IMG/VR virus record: IMGVR_UViG_3300002835_001061
Coordinates: 1-24,266 of that record
Length of the DNA: 24,266 nt
Source: a virus
Direction: 5' to 3' (one strand)
Every line of letters starts with the position of its first letter. Position 1 is the first letter of the stretch. Below the pieces are notes generated by a model. That model saw only the letters and a list, made by a program, of their open reading frames with translations, ran no database searches and had not been told where the DNA came from. Of the stretch, positions 1 to 6,262 are shown piece by piece. Both the position numbers and the translations under genes were made by a program.

Positions 1-242
1 GCTGCTGCAAGTGGGGTGGCAAAGTGATCAGCCAACTCACGCGCTTTGTGCTTGTTGATACCCTCGCGGACTAGGCTGACTACTACCATGTCGCGCCACT
101 GACTCGGCTCCTGCTCTGGCTGTGCCAGTGCGGTGCGTAGGTCTGCCATCAAATCAGCGGTCGGGCCTTGGTCGCGCCACTCCCAAGCTGGCGTATCCCA
201 GCGATCTACCACCGCTTTTGCGGCTTGTCTTAACTTAGTCAT
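1..242 (-). CDS. Conserved small phage protein, C-terminus cut by window edge
   Basis: The frame opens at an ATG ending at 242, preceded on the minus strand by a strong AAGGAGG ribosome binding site, and runs off the left edge after 80 codons. The visible N-terminus begins MTKLRQAAKAVVDRW, a start shared by many short phage proteins of unknown role. A central PEQEPSQWRDM stretch resembles the PEQEPV stretch of the upstream neighbour. The start codon overlaps the stop of that neighbour by 4 nt (ATGA), so translation is probably coupled. No catalytic motif or membrane segment is seen. Function unknown; it belongs to the long chain of coupled early genes. Confidence 0.75.
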   Translation of the reverse strand, partial: MTKLRQAAKAVVDRWDTPAWEWRDQGPTADLMADLRTALAQPEQEPSQWRDMVVVSLVREGINKHKARELADHFATPLAA

Positions 243-565
243 GTCCCCTCCTTGATGCCGTGGGCGGCTTCGATGGCTCGGGCTACTGCGCGACCGTAGC
301 TTATGACGGTAAAACTACCGCCAGACACGATGTCTGGCAGCAATTGGTCAATCTCCTCATCCGTCAGCCCCTGCCACTGGCGCTGAGTTGGGATGGTGTA
401 TTGCGTTATTGGCCCCGGAGGAGTTATTTGCGCCACCGGCTCCTGCTCTGGCTGTGCTGCTTTCTTGCCGTCGGCAAAACCTCGCTGGTACACAATCGAC
501 AGCGTGTCGGCGGCATCGTCCAGCTTGGCCTGCGCTGCTTGGCGCTTTGAATTAAATCCTGTCAT
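239..565 (-). CDS. Conserved hypothetical phage protein (WQGLTDEEI motif)
   Basis: A 108-residue soluble protein. Residues 1-35 form a likely helix (KRQAAQAKLDDAADTL), followed by a Pro/Gln-rich linker (EQEPVAQITPPGP) and a C-terminal half with WQGLTDEEIDQLL, a motif that recurs in small accessory proteins of tailed phages. The start is supported by an AGGAG site 8-9 nt upstream. The stop overlaps the next start by 4 nt. The Glu/Gln/Pro linker resembles one in the gene downstream, which suggests shuffled or related modules. No function is assigned; a role in host takeover would fit the location but is only inference. Confidence 0.8.
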   Translation of the reverse strand: MTGFNSKRQAAQAKLDDAADTLSIVYQRGFADGKKAAQPEQEPVAQITPPGPITQYTIPTQRQWQGLTDEEIDQLLPDIVSGGSFTVISYGRAVARAIEAAHGIKEGT

Positions 566-858
566 TTTGTTGCTCCTATCACGGCCAATGCAATGGCCTT
601 CTGCGGGGTGTGTATGTGGTCAACCCATGCGTCTGCACCGCCAATACAAGCTGACCAAGTGCCTACACTTGATTGATGTGGGAATGCGTTATACCGCTCC
701 GCAATCGGGCCGATCACGTTCCAGTCGCGGTGGGAGAACACGCGCCAACTACCGTTGTACACAACAACTGCCCACATATCGTCGTGGAACTTAACATCAA
801 ACAGCTTGTACCCAATAGCCAGCGCCAGCGCCTTGTCAATTTCAATGTCAGTCATCAC
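562..858 (-). CDS. Small phage protein, NinX/DUF2591-like C-terminus (tentative)
   Basis: A 98-residue protein with an N-terminal helix (MTDIEIDKALALAIGY), aromatic-rich middle (WRVFSHRDWNVIGPIAERYNAF) and a C-terminus with DHIHTPQKAIALAVIGA. The pattern of an N-terminal 'DIEIDKALA-A-GY', then 'DW..IGPIAERY' and an Ala-rich terminal helix is close to phage proteins of the DUF2591/NinX type, whose biochemical role is unknown. Both ends overlap neighbours by 4 nt. A second, clearer member of the same broad type is encoded at 9991-10320. Two ATG codons stand at the start; either could be used. Family assignment is from memory of the motif order, not from a search. Confidence 0.7.
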   Translation of the reverse strand: MMTDIEIDKALALAIGYKLFDVKFHDDMWAVVVYNGSWRVFSHRDWNVIGPIAERYNAFPHQSSVGTWSACIGGADAWVDHIHTPQKAIALAVIGATK

Positions 859-1226
859 ATCCCCTCATCGGCCAAGAACTCGGCCAAGATTAAAAGAAAT
901 AATTGTTTCTGATTAGCAGTTGCGTTCATAGTTTTGTTCCAGCAATAACTAAATTCATTTGACCGTGATAAGTAATCGTCAATCGCGGCAAGGCCGTAGT
1001 GACCTAGTACGTCGTGTAGGTACGCCTTTTTCTCGATGGTCTCTGCGGCTTTGCGTACCTCCGTGCTGATAGGGCCGTACTGCAAGTGCTCGTCATCCGG
1101 GTGGACGCGGTAGTAGCGCATCCCATCAACAAACACAAATTGACCCGTTGTTTGCCACTGCGTTCCTTTTACCCATCTTGACTGTATCCTCGCTCCACGG
1201 GCGGCAGCGTGTAGTAGTCTGCTCAT
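855..1226 (-). CDS. Hypothetical phage protein, 123 aa
   Basis: The protein has a basic N-terminus (residues 1-25, Arg/Trp-rich), a central segment with DGMRYYRVHPDDEHLQYGPIS, then a charged helix and a hydrophobic C-terminal helix (QKQLFLLILAEFLADEG). I do not recognise a family. The C-terminal helix is too short and charged at its end to be called a membrane segment. The gene is bounded by ATGA overlaps at both ends, which fixes its start and stop. Its place among accessory early genes suggests a non-structural role. Confidence 0.75.
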   Translation of the reverse strand: MSRLLHAAARGARIQSRWVKGTQWQTTGQFVFVDGMRYYRVHPDDEHLQYGPISTEVRKAAETIEKKAYLHDVLGHYGLAAIDDYLSRSNEFSYCWNKTMNATANQKQLFLLILAEFLADEGM

Positions 1227-1492
1227 GATTTACTCCTTGTTCTAAGGGCTTTGGCTGCGACAACGTAATAGTTGCTATGTTTATCTTGTGCCGCCATTTC
1301 GTCAAGCAACTTCGCACACTCCTCTCGCTCATGCTCGGCAACAAGGTTGGCAAAAGCCAAGAGTTCTGGGTATTCAGAACGATCAAACGTACCGTCCCGG
1401 TATTCCGAGGCGTGTTCATCAAGAATTTTGGCAAGCCCAGATTCCAGCGCCAGCTTGATTAGCGCCAGCTTAATGAGGTCATCTTTAGTCAT
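1223..1492 (-). CDS. EREECA-motif small protein (paralogue 1 of 3)
   Basis: An 89-residue mostly helical protein. It begins MTKDDLIKLA, the same start as the upstream gene (MTKDDVIRMA), and carries HEREECAKLLDEMAAQ near residues 53-68, a motif shared by all three consecutive genes at 1223, 1489 and 1755. The C-terminus ends in a basic 'ALRTRSKS' tail. A short internal duplication (LIKLA twice) lies near the N-terminus, see the 15-nt repeat. The three genes look like a tandem family that arose by duplication and then diverged. The EREECA motif is frequent in small phage proteins of unknown function; the single Cys does not make a metal site by itself. Confidence 0.8.
   Translation of the reverse strand: MTKDDLIKLALIKLALESGLAKILDEHASEYRDGTFDRSEYPELLAFANLVAEHEREECAKLLDEMAAQDKHSNYYVVAAKALRTRSKS
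1446..1475 (-). repeat. 15-nt imperfect tandem duplication inside a gene
   Basis: Two adjacent 15-nt units sharing AGCGCCAGCTT and ending GATT or AATG encode LIKLA-LIKLA in the minus strand gene. The duplication keeps the frame, adding five residues to the N-terminal helix. Confidence 0.75.
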
Positions 1493-1758
1493 GTTCGTCC
1501 TCTCTCGCTAATGAGATGAGCAATGTGGTCGCTAGCTGTTGCAGCATAATTTGAATTGTGCATACCTAACATTGGGTAAAGACTACCGCCCACTTTGTAC
1601 TCTGCTGCATTTTCTTTCGCCACCTTCGCACACGCCTCACGCTCGGCAGCACGGGCAAGCTCAATAAGACGCTTCAGCATTGAAAAATATACAGCGTTAT
1701 CTTCTGGACCAGTCCAACCAGCTTCCCGCGCCATGCGGATAACGTCGTCTTTAGTCAT
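1489..1758 (-). CDS. EREECA-motif small protein (paralogue 2 of 3)
   Basis: An 89-residue protein with N-terminus MTKDDVIRMAREAGW, a helix ending in ARAAEREACAKVAKENAAEY (residues about 36-55), and a C-terminal helix SNYAATASDHIAHLISERG. N-terminus, motif and SNY segment match the downstream gene (MTKDD..., HEREECAKLL, HSNYYVVAA), which supports paralogy. The residue after EREACA differs from the other copies (Ala instead of Glu). The start overlaps the upstream stop by 4 nt. Function unknown. Confidence 0.8.
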   Translation of the reverse strand: MTKDDVIRMAREAGWTGPEDNAVYFSMLKRLIELARAAEREACAKVAKENAAEYKVGGSLYPMLGMHNSNYAATASDHIAHLISERGRT

Positions 1759-1991
1759 GTGTTTCCCCTTGCTCTGATAGCAGCAGCGACGCCGTCAAGC
1801 AGATCAATGCCCTCAGCGCCTCCCAAATATCCCAAAGAATCGCTCCTATGTTCGGCATTAGGCTCAACCAACCTCGCGCATTCCTCTCGCTCGGCAGCGG
1901 CACAGGCTTTGCCCCACGCCAGCATCTGCTCTGTTGTGTAGTGCCCCGGTGTCGGGTACTTGTTGATTAAGTTTGGTTCAGGTATTTTCAT
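1755..1991 (-). CDS. EREECA-motif small protein (paralogue 3 of 3)
   Basis: A 78-residue protein. The N-terminus is unlike the other two copies (MKIPEPNLINKYPTPGHYTTEQM), but the middle has AWGKACAAAEREECARLVEP and the end DLLDGVAAAIRARGNT, matching the EREECA motif and the basic Arg-rich tail of its neighbours. It is probably the most diverged member of the three-gene tandem family. Both ends are fixed by ATGA overlaps. Function unknown. Confidence 0.8.
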   Translation of the reverse strand: MKIPEPNLINKYPTPGHYTTEQMLAWGKACAAAEREECARLVEPNAEHRSDSLGYLGGAEGIDLLDGVAAAIRARGNT

Positions 1992-2107
1992 GTCAAATAC
2001 CCCGCCATAAAAAACAGCGCAGCAATAGCAAGCAGCGCAAGGACAATGGCAATGCTGGTGTCAAGCCAGCCGTAGGCAAATAGGTCTTCCACTTCATCGT
2101 CTTTCAT
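1988..2107 (-). CDS. 39-aa single-pass membrane protein
   Basis: This very short frame is fixed by ATGA overlaps at both ends: its ATG overlaps the stop of the gene ending at 2104, and its TGA overlaps the start at 1991. The product has an acidic N-terminus (MKDDEVEDLFAYGW) followed by one strongly hydrophobic helix of about 20 residues (from TSIAIVLALL to FFMAGYLT), with no positive residue after it. Such a protein would sit in the inner membrane, probably with the acidic end outside or at the surface. A role in lysis control, superinfection exclusion or membrane takeover is possible, but nothing in the sequence decides. Confidence 0.7.
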   Translation of the reverse strand: MKDDEVEDLFAYGWLDTSIAIVLALLAIAALFFMAGYLT

Positions 2108-2337
2108 TTCTGTACCCCCGCTTTCAGCATAAACAATTCCCTCGTTTTTAGCATAGCGTCTGCCATAATATAAGCGTCACAAGCATACAAATCCTCGATT
2201 CTCAATGGCCGAGAGTATTCATGGGCCAACATTCCTTGCATAGCCTTCGCCGCAAAGTAATCGCGCAAAGTCATGCCTGCGCGGATGGCGTCAGAGCTTT
2301 GATGCGGAAACGCTGGGCCTCCTGTGTTTGTTGTCAT
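2104..2337 (-). CDS. Conserved phage protein (GGPAFP / GMTLRDYFAAKAMQG motif)
   Basis: A 77-residue protein of a very common phage family: N-terminal TNTGGPAFPHQ, a central GMTLRDYFAAKAMQGML and a C-terminal helix with AYIMADAMLKTRE. Proteins with these three blocks in this order occur widely in tailed phages and prophages, always of unknown function. The length is typical. The gene is bounded by 4-nt overlaps on both sides. No metal or nucleotide site is visible. Confidence 0.88.
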   Translation of the reverse strand: MTTNTGGPAFPHQSSDAIRAGMTLRDYFAAKAMQGMLAHEYSRPLRIEDLYACDAYIMADAMLKTRELFMLKAGVQK

Positions 2338-2519
2338 GTGAACTCCTTTACCTTCAGTCCGTACACCGTGTACAGGTAGTTTGACCTTTTGTTCTTCTTG
2401 TCGGCTTCTGCTTTGGCCTCAACGCGACTCGGGTATTGACCATGAATAGTGAACGCTTCAAGGTTACCCCTGCTGTATGGGTATGGCGGATGCTTTCGCA
2501 CAATCCAAATAATTTTCAT
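2334..2519 (-). CDS. Hypothetical small basic protein
   Basis: A 61-residue Lys/Tyr-rich basic protein with N-terminus MKIIWIVRKHPPYPY and a helix rich in Lys/Glu (VEAKAEADKKNKRSNY). The pattern of beta strand, loop, 'F.. Y..R.EA...A' helix and a final strand suggests a small alpha/beta fold. I do not recognise the family. Start and stop both lie in ATGA overlaps with neighbours, which supports expression. Confidence 0.75.
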   Translation of the reverse strand: MKIIWIVRKHPPYPYSRGNLEAFTIHGQYPSRVEAKAEADKKNKRSNYLYTVYGLKVKEFT

Positions 2520-2797
2520 TTCAATTCTCCAAGTTGTGCCTGTAAACGCTTGTGGAAACTATCCTCGCCGTCATCACCGGACAGCAGGCAGGCAATGCGC
2601 TGTGTGTAAACATAGGCCAGCTTCAGTACCGTCACTGCCTTGCTAAACTCGGCAATGGTCTCGGGGCTGTAGTGCCGACCAATGTTGTAGCCCCATTCAT
2701 CCTTTTCAGTGCTGTCGTTATCCATGATGACAGAGTCAATGCTGTCAGCCATGACCAGCAACGTGTGCTGCCTATAGTTAAAGTGTCCGCCACTCAT
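2516..2797 (-). CDS. Conserved phage protein (MSGGHFNY family)
   Basis: A 93-residue protein starting MSGGHFNYRQHTLLVMAD, with HYSPETIAEFSKAV in the middle and a C-terminal VYTQRIACLLSGDDGEDSFHKRL. This order of motifs (SGGHF-Y, a YS.ETI helix, then QRI..LLSGDDGE..F..RL) is a recurrent small phage family with no known function. The length is normal for the family. The protein is soluble and acidic. The gene is coupled to neighbours by ATGA overlaps. Confidence 0.85.
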   Translation of the reverse strand: MSGGHFNYRQHTLLVMADSIDSVIMDNDSTEKDEWGYNIGRHYSPETIAEFSKAVTVLKLAYVYTQRIACLLSGDDGEDSFHKRLQAQLGELK

Positions 2798-3057
2798 GTC
2801 CGATTCCCCCGTGATGGCAAGCTGAACGCATCCAAACTTCCTGCCCGTGGAACCTGCCGCATACTGTCGCCGTCACCTGAACGGTACACTGGTCGCTGCC
2901 ATAGGTCGTTCTCTGCCCCTTTAACTTCACCGGGTTGCTTCTCCCGCTCGACATACTCGCCCATGATTACCTTGGTCTTCTTTTGTAGCTCAAGGGCTGC
3001 GGGGCGCACCATGTGAGTAGGCGCTCGGTTGACTTTGATTTCGTCCAAGATGCTCAT
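2794..3057 (-). CDS. Hypothetical phage protein, 87 aa
   Basis: The N-terminal half is helical and charged (MSILDEIKVNRAPTHMV to ELQKKTKVIMGEYVERE). The C-terminal half is low in predicted structure and Gly/Arg/Ser-rich (YRSGDGDSMRQVPRAG and then SLPSRGNRT). The sharp change of character suggests an ordered helix plus a flexible basic tail that could bind nucleic acid or a protein partner. The start is fixed by overlap with the 30-codon gene upstream. Family not recognised. Confidence 0.75.
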   Translation of the reverse strand: MSILDEIKVNRAPTHMVRPAALELQKKTKVIMGEYVEREKQPGEVKGAENDLWQRPVYRSGDGDSMRQVPRAGSLDAFSLPSRGNRT

Positions 3058-3146
3058 AGTGGACTCTCCTCGTGGTTGCTGGGATTAAACGGCATCGGCG
3101 GGATGGGCTTGTTGGGTGGTAGCTGGGTGGGGAAGGGCCATGTCAT
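3054..3146 (-). CDS. 30-aa proline-rich microprotein
   Basis: A 30-codon frame fills exactly the gap between two larger genes, with its ATG overlapping the upstream TGA (3143) and its TGA overlapping the downstream ATG (3057). Ten of 30 residues are proline, including PPNKPIPPMPFNP. Exact ATGA junctions on both sides make chance unlikely. The codons GAGGAGAG near its end also supply the ribosome binding site of the next gene, so the frame may serve partly as a translational relay. A proline-rich peptide could bind a host protein or stall ribosomes; this is inference. Confidence 0.6.
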   Translation of the reverse strand: MTWPFPTQLPPNKPIPPMPFNPSNHEESPL

Positions 3147-3598
3147 TTCAAAGCCCCTGCAATCTTGTCCAGCTTGCCGGACTTTTCCAACTCGGCCAGC
3201 ATTTGCATAGCAGCGGCTGCCCTCTCTAGCAAATTCACGTAGCGTTCAAGGTTAGCAAAGTTGGCTGTCTTTTCTACCTTGCTTAAACCAGACGCCAAGT
3301 CATTAGCGGCTTGGCGCACATCGCCCGAACATTTCTTGGCTGACGCAGCTAACGCAGCGGTCTGCGCTTGATACTTATCCATAGCCCTTGCAAACATATG
3401 CTCTGCGTCGGTCAATGTGTGGGTGGCTTTTTGCATATCAATAGTCATGGTCTTTGTTCCTCGGGTGATGTAGCTGCCGTTAGTGCTATCGACCTCGGCA
3501 GCGACTGTGTTAATGACAGACTTTTTTGTGTACGCAGGGCCGTACTTGTCAATCTTGGCGACATGAAGGCCAGTCGTGTCAATATGAATACCACTCAT
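3143..3598 (-). CDS. Hypothetical coiled-coil phage protein, 151 aa
   Basis: Residues 1-60 look beta-rich (GIHIDTTGLHVAKID, with GSYITRGTKTMTID), and the rest forms long Ala/Lys-rich helices (AEHMFARAMDKYQAQTAAL, then NLERYVNLLERAAAAMQML) that could make a coiled coil. No transmembrane segment. I do not recognise a family. The gene lies in the coupled early chain, overlapping its neighbours by 4 nt on both sides. Confidence 0.75.
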   Translation of the reverse strand: MSGIHIDTTGLHVAKIDKYGPAYTKKSVINTVAAEVDSTNGSYITRGTKTMTIDMQKATHTLTDAEHMFARAMDKYQAQTAALAASAKKCSGDVRQAANDLASGLSKVEKTANFANLERYVNLLERAAAAMQMLAELEKSGKLDKIAGALK

Positions 3599-3795
3599 GT
3601 TTGTTTCTCCGCGTCTGCTAAGAACTTTCTCAATCGTTTGATTCGTGCGTCCTCGTAACTGACCACGCTGCTGGCATATTCCATCGCGCTGTGCGCCTCC
3701 AGCCTATGCAGTTCAGCCTCGGCCAGTTCAGCCGCAGCCATCTCCACAGGGGTTAGGCGTCTGGTCAGCCGTTTAAATTGTTGCGTTAGGTTCAT
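3595..3795 (-). CDS. Small helical phage protein, 66 aa
   Basis: Almost wholly helical: a basic N-terminus (NLTQQFKRLTRRLTP) is followed by MAAAELAEAELHRLEAH and EDARIKRLRKFLADAEK. The 'TPVEMAA.ELAEAE..LE' pattern occurs in other small phage proteins with no known function. The mix of acidic and basic heptads suggests an amphipathic coiled coil that oligomerises. Bounded by ATGA overlaps. Confidence 0.75.
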   Translation of the reverse strand: MNLTQQFKRLTRRLTPVEMAAAELAEAELHRLEAHSAMEYASSVVSYEDARIKRLRKFLADAEKQT

Positions 3796-4094
3796 ACTGC
3801 CTCCATCGCTGCCAGCTTCGCTGCCTCCATCGCTGCCAGCTTCGCGGCTTTCTTCTTGGCGTAGTACTTACGTGCGTACTCACGCTTCTTCTCTACCACC
3901 GCGTTCAGCGCGTCCTTGGTCCTGACTGCCTTCGGTGCTGGTGCTGGTGCTGCCTTCGGCTTTACCTGTAGTCGCATCAGGGCCCTCAAACACTCAATTT
4001 CATGGCGTGCGCTCTTCAACACGACTTGCAAGTGCATGTTGGCGGTCTCAAGTTCGTCGAGGCGGCGGAATACGTTTAGTCTGTTCATGTTCAT
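3792..4094 (-). CDS. Coiled-coil protein with Ala-Pro linker and basic repeat tail
   Basis: A 100-residue protein in three parts. Residues 1-45 form a coiled coil (RLDELETANMHLQVVLKSAR), residues 46-60 an Ala/Pro/Lys linker (KPKAAPAPAPKAV), and the C-terminus is a Lys-rich helix (YARKYYAKKKAAKLAAME) that ends in two copies of an eight-residue unit, AKLAAMEA. The basic tail could contact DNA or RNA. The repeat in the protein comes from a perfect 24-nt tandem duplication. Function unknown. Confidence 0.75.
   Translation of the reverse strand: MNMNRLNVFRRLDELETANMHLQVVLKSARHEIECLRALMRLQVKPKAAPAPAPKAVRTKDALNAVVEKKREYARKYYAKKKAAKLAAMEAAKLAAMEAV
3798..3845 (-). repeat. Perfect 24-nt tandem duplication in a gene
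   Basis: Two identical 24-nt units (3798-3821 and 3822-3845) follow each other without a mismatch, adding one AKLAAMEA unit to the protein. Identity of the copies points to a recent slippage event, and the copy number may vary between relatives. Confidence 0.9.
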
Positions 4095-4960
4095 TTTGGT
4101 TCCTCTGTTTGCTCGTCTAGTTTCAGTACGTAGATTTCCTTGTTGACCCTACACCCGACATCCGTGATGAACTGTTTCTCGTTCACTAGCTTGAGCAAGC
4201 CCAGCTTCCCACGGAATTCGGTGGGGAGAGTAGTATCGTCGTAGAGTTGAACATTGTCATTAATTTTGACTAGGTACTTTCCCTCATCCACAACAACAAG
4301 CGCAGACTTTTTAGCCCCCATAGCGGTTTTAATCCCTTCGATAGTAGACAGTTCATCCGTCGCAATCTGCAGCATCTTTAAGCTGTTCGCAACGCTCTTG
4401 TCCCCCTGTTGTTTCGCATACTCCAAGAACAAGTTGTACCCCGGACCTTTGGTCACGTAGTCGATGGCTTTCTGTCTGATCTCTTCCGTGTGCTTGTGTA
4501 CCACTCGGTTTTTGCCGTGATGCTCTTGTCGAACAACAGTGTCGGCTGTACCTACTGCCTCTGCTGCCACCTCTAGAACTGATCGAGGCTTGAATGTCTT
4601 TCGGACTTTGGCTATAGCTTTCTCAAAGTTGTCGGTCCTGTAGTTGTTTTGGCGTGTGGTTATTCGGTGACTCTCGATTTCAATGACCGCTCCTGTGTTT
4701 GATCTGTACCCCCTTTCAATAGTGCCTAGCGTTTCCCAGTTGTGGCTTACTACGAACTTGCTTGCCACCATTGTTTTTTGTTGTTTGTCGTTTACTTCCC
4801 AGCTAAAGTTTGTGGCCTTGAACGACCACATTGGGTTTTTCAATGCCAGTTCCCATATGACTTTGGCGAGGACGGACGTTACCTTGTACGCACTGACAAG
4901 CTCTTTGGCTTCAGGTGCGTGTACGTTAGGCAAATCCATCGCGTTGTTTGTTGTGCTCAT
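4091..4960 (-). CDS. Conserved phage protein of unknown function, 289 aa
   Basis: A soluble mixed alpha/beta protein of 289 residues. The N-terminal half has VWELALKNPMWSFKATNFSWEV and a segment where SHNWETLGTIERGYRS is followed by an Arg/Asn-rich stretch; the C-terminal half is a beta-rich domain with KKSALVVVDEGKYLVKIND and YDDTTLPTEFRGKLGLLKLV. I recall similar C-terminal domains in aquatic phages, without function. No nuclease, helicase or nucleotide-binding motif is visible. It starts with an AAGGAG site about 6 nt upstream and lies directly after the DUF3150-like gene, so it is cotranscribed with the AAA+/VWA module and could belong to it. Confidence 0.8.
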   Translation of the reverse strand: MSTTNNAMDLPNVHAPEAKELVSAYKVTSVLAKVIWELALKNPMWSFKATNFSWEVNDKQQKTMVASKFVVSHNWETLGTIERGYRSNTGAVIEIESHRITTRQNNYRTDNFEKAIAKVRKTFKPRSVLEVAAEAVGTADTVVRQEHHGKNRVVHKHTEEIRQKAIDYVTKGPGYNLFLEYAKQQGDKSVANSLKMLQIATDELSTIEGIKTAMGAKKSALVVVDEGKYLVKINDNVQLYDDTTLPTEFRGKLGLLKLVNEKQFITDVGCRVNKEIYVLKLDEQTEEPK

Positions 4961-4970
4961 GTGTTTCTCC

Positions 4971-5822
4971 TTACCAATTAAACTTACCCAAGATCGAATC
5001 GACCTTGGACTTCAACTCGCTGCGTGAGTCAGCGTCCTCTTTGATGTTCTCCAAGTTAGCCCCTAACATTGTTAGCTCTACCTGTCGCCGTGCCTCTTCC
5101 AACAGTGGGTCGTTGGTCACGTTGAGCTTAGTCAGCAGTGCACACAACTCCAGCGGGTTGGTCAGCAGTGAGTCGTGGTATCGCTTCTTGTCTCCGTCGT
5201 TACCCTCCTTCAGCTTGTCAGATACACCCAGCAGCACTGAGTGCAGCTTGTCCCACGGTGCACGCATAGCCTCCTTCAGCCGCTCGTCGAACTTGTCGCG
5301 GAACTCTGCTCGCACATCGTCCAAGTCCTCTGCTGGTATGTCCAAGCGAAAGTCGCCGGAGTCGGGCATGGGGTTGACTGAGCGACGGAACCCGAACTTC
5401 TGCTTGACTTCCTCGATGTCAGGGTAGTCACCTGCCTTGTACAGTGCACCTAAGTTGGTAGGTGCTTCAGCAACCAGACGCGGGTACTGCACAAAGAAGT
5501 TCTGGCACATAACGTCGAACGTCCGCTCGAACCCATTCATCGTCTGCTTGTACTCCATGAACAACTTGGTCGGCAGCATGCGCTCACCCTTGTCAGCCCA
5601 CGGTAACGTGTGCAGGTTGTGGTACAGCCGAGCCCGTGCTGCGAACTTCTCGATGTCCTTGCGCAAGCCCGTACCTGCGAACAGATTCTTCTTGGTCTGC
5701 GATGCGTCACGCACTGCCCCTGCGTTTGTATTGGTTAGCTCAGTTGTCTCCCGGTCAATCTTCGACGCAGGCCACACGCTGATGTTCAGTTCCACTAACA
5801 CTGCTGATGCACTAATACTCAT
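4971..5822 (-). CDS. DUF3150-like phage protein
   Basis: A 283-residue protein with the layout of DUF3150 proteins: an N-terminal ELNISVWPASKIDRETT block, then helices with ARLYHNLHTLPWADKGERML and MEYKQTMNGFERTFDVM, and a conserved-looking AGDYPDIEEVKQKFGF segment. The C-terminal third is a charged helical region. In phages this family is often next to a MoxR-type AAA+ ATPase and a VWA protein, as here (7733-8800 and 6519-7718), which suggests one functional complex; the role is unknown. The start has a nearby AAGGAG. One 13-bp palindrome (5063-5075) lies inside the gene. Family assignment is by motif memory and context. Confidence 0.72.
   Translation of the reverse strand: MSISASAVLVELNISVWPASKIDRETTELTNTNAGAVRDASQTKKNLFAGTGLRKDIEKFAARARLYHNLHTLPWADKGERMLPTKLFMEYKQTMNGFERTFDVMCQNFFVQYPRLVAEAPTNLGALYKAGDYPDIEEVKQKFGFRRSVNPMPDSGDFRLDIPAEDLDDVRAEFRDKFDERLKEAMRAPWDKLHSVLLGVSDKLKEGNDGDKKRYHDSLLTNPLELCALLTKLNVTNDPLLEEARRQVELTMLGANLENIKEDADSRSELKSKVDSILGKFNW
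5063..5075. promoter_or_regulatory. 13-bp palindrome CTAACATTGTTAG, copy 1
   Basis: A perfect inverted repeat (CTAACA-T-TGTTAG) inside the DUF3150-like gene, read there as LTML codons. It is one of five exact copies of the motif in the left block; proposed as a protein-binding site. Confidence 0.6.
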
Positions 5823-5826
5823 TTCA

Positions 5827-6258
5827 TTACTCCTTCAGTTTCAATTGATTACACAAACTCAACACGTTCTCTTTCACGTACGCCCACGTGCGGTACGTTT
5901 CTCTCCCAACACCCCACTCCCCAGTGACCTTCAACAGGGTCAATGCCAGCCCCGGTGAATAATCCCCGGCATGACCAGCATCGAACCCGAACACATGCAA
6001 CTGCCGCTTATCGTCTACCTCTGAGTACGTCAGCCCACCATGAACCTCGATGTCGTTCATGTCGTTGTACCCAAGCCCACAGCAGCGGTGCCCTTTGGGT
6101 ATGCCTACGTACCCACACAGATGGCCTAGCGTCGGGTGCCGCCAGATCGTGCACGTGTACCCTGTGCCCTTATCAATCCACTCCTCGAAGTGCTTAGGCT
6201 CTTGCTCCCAAGGTCGTTCAGCTACCAGCAGTTTGATCTGCAGTTCTGGGTCTATCAT
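5827..6258 (-). CDS. Conserved phage protein (HGGLTYS / FDAGHAGD motifs)
   Basis: A 143-residue protein with GYTCTIWRHPTLGHLCGYVG near residues 33-52, EVHGGLTYSE near 71-80, VFGFDAGHAGDYSPG near 89-103 and a C-terminal ETYRTWAYVKENVLSLCNQL helix. This order of motifs defines a widespread phage family of unknown function. His, Cys and Asp residues in the motifs (C35, H45, C48, C59, C60, H73, D92, H95, D98) could hold a metal or an active site. The start has an AGGAGTAATG arrangement. It lies within the MoxR/VWA operon, but similar proteins also occur without it. Confidence 0.82.
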   Translation of the reverse strand: MIDPELQIKLLVAERPWEQEPKHFEEWIDKGTGYTCTIWRHPTLGHLCGYVGIPKGHRCCGLGYNDMNDIEVHGGLTYSEVDDKRQLHVFGFDAGHAGDYSPGLALTLLKVTGEWGVGRETYRTWAYVKENVLSLCNQLKLKE

Positions 6259-6262
6259 TCCA

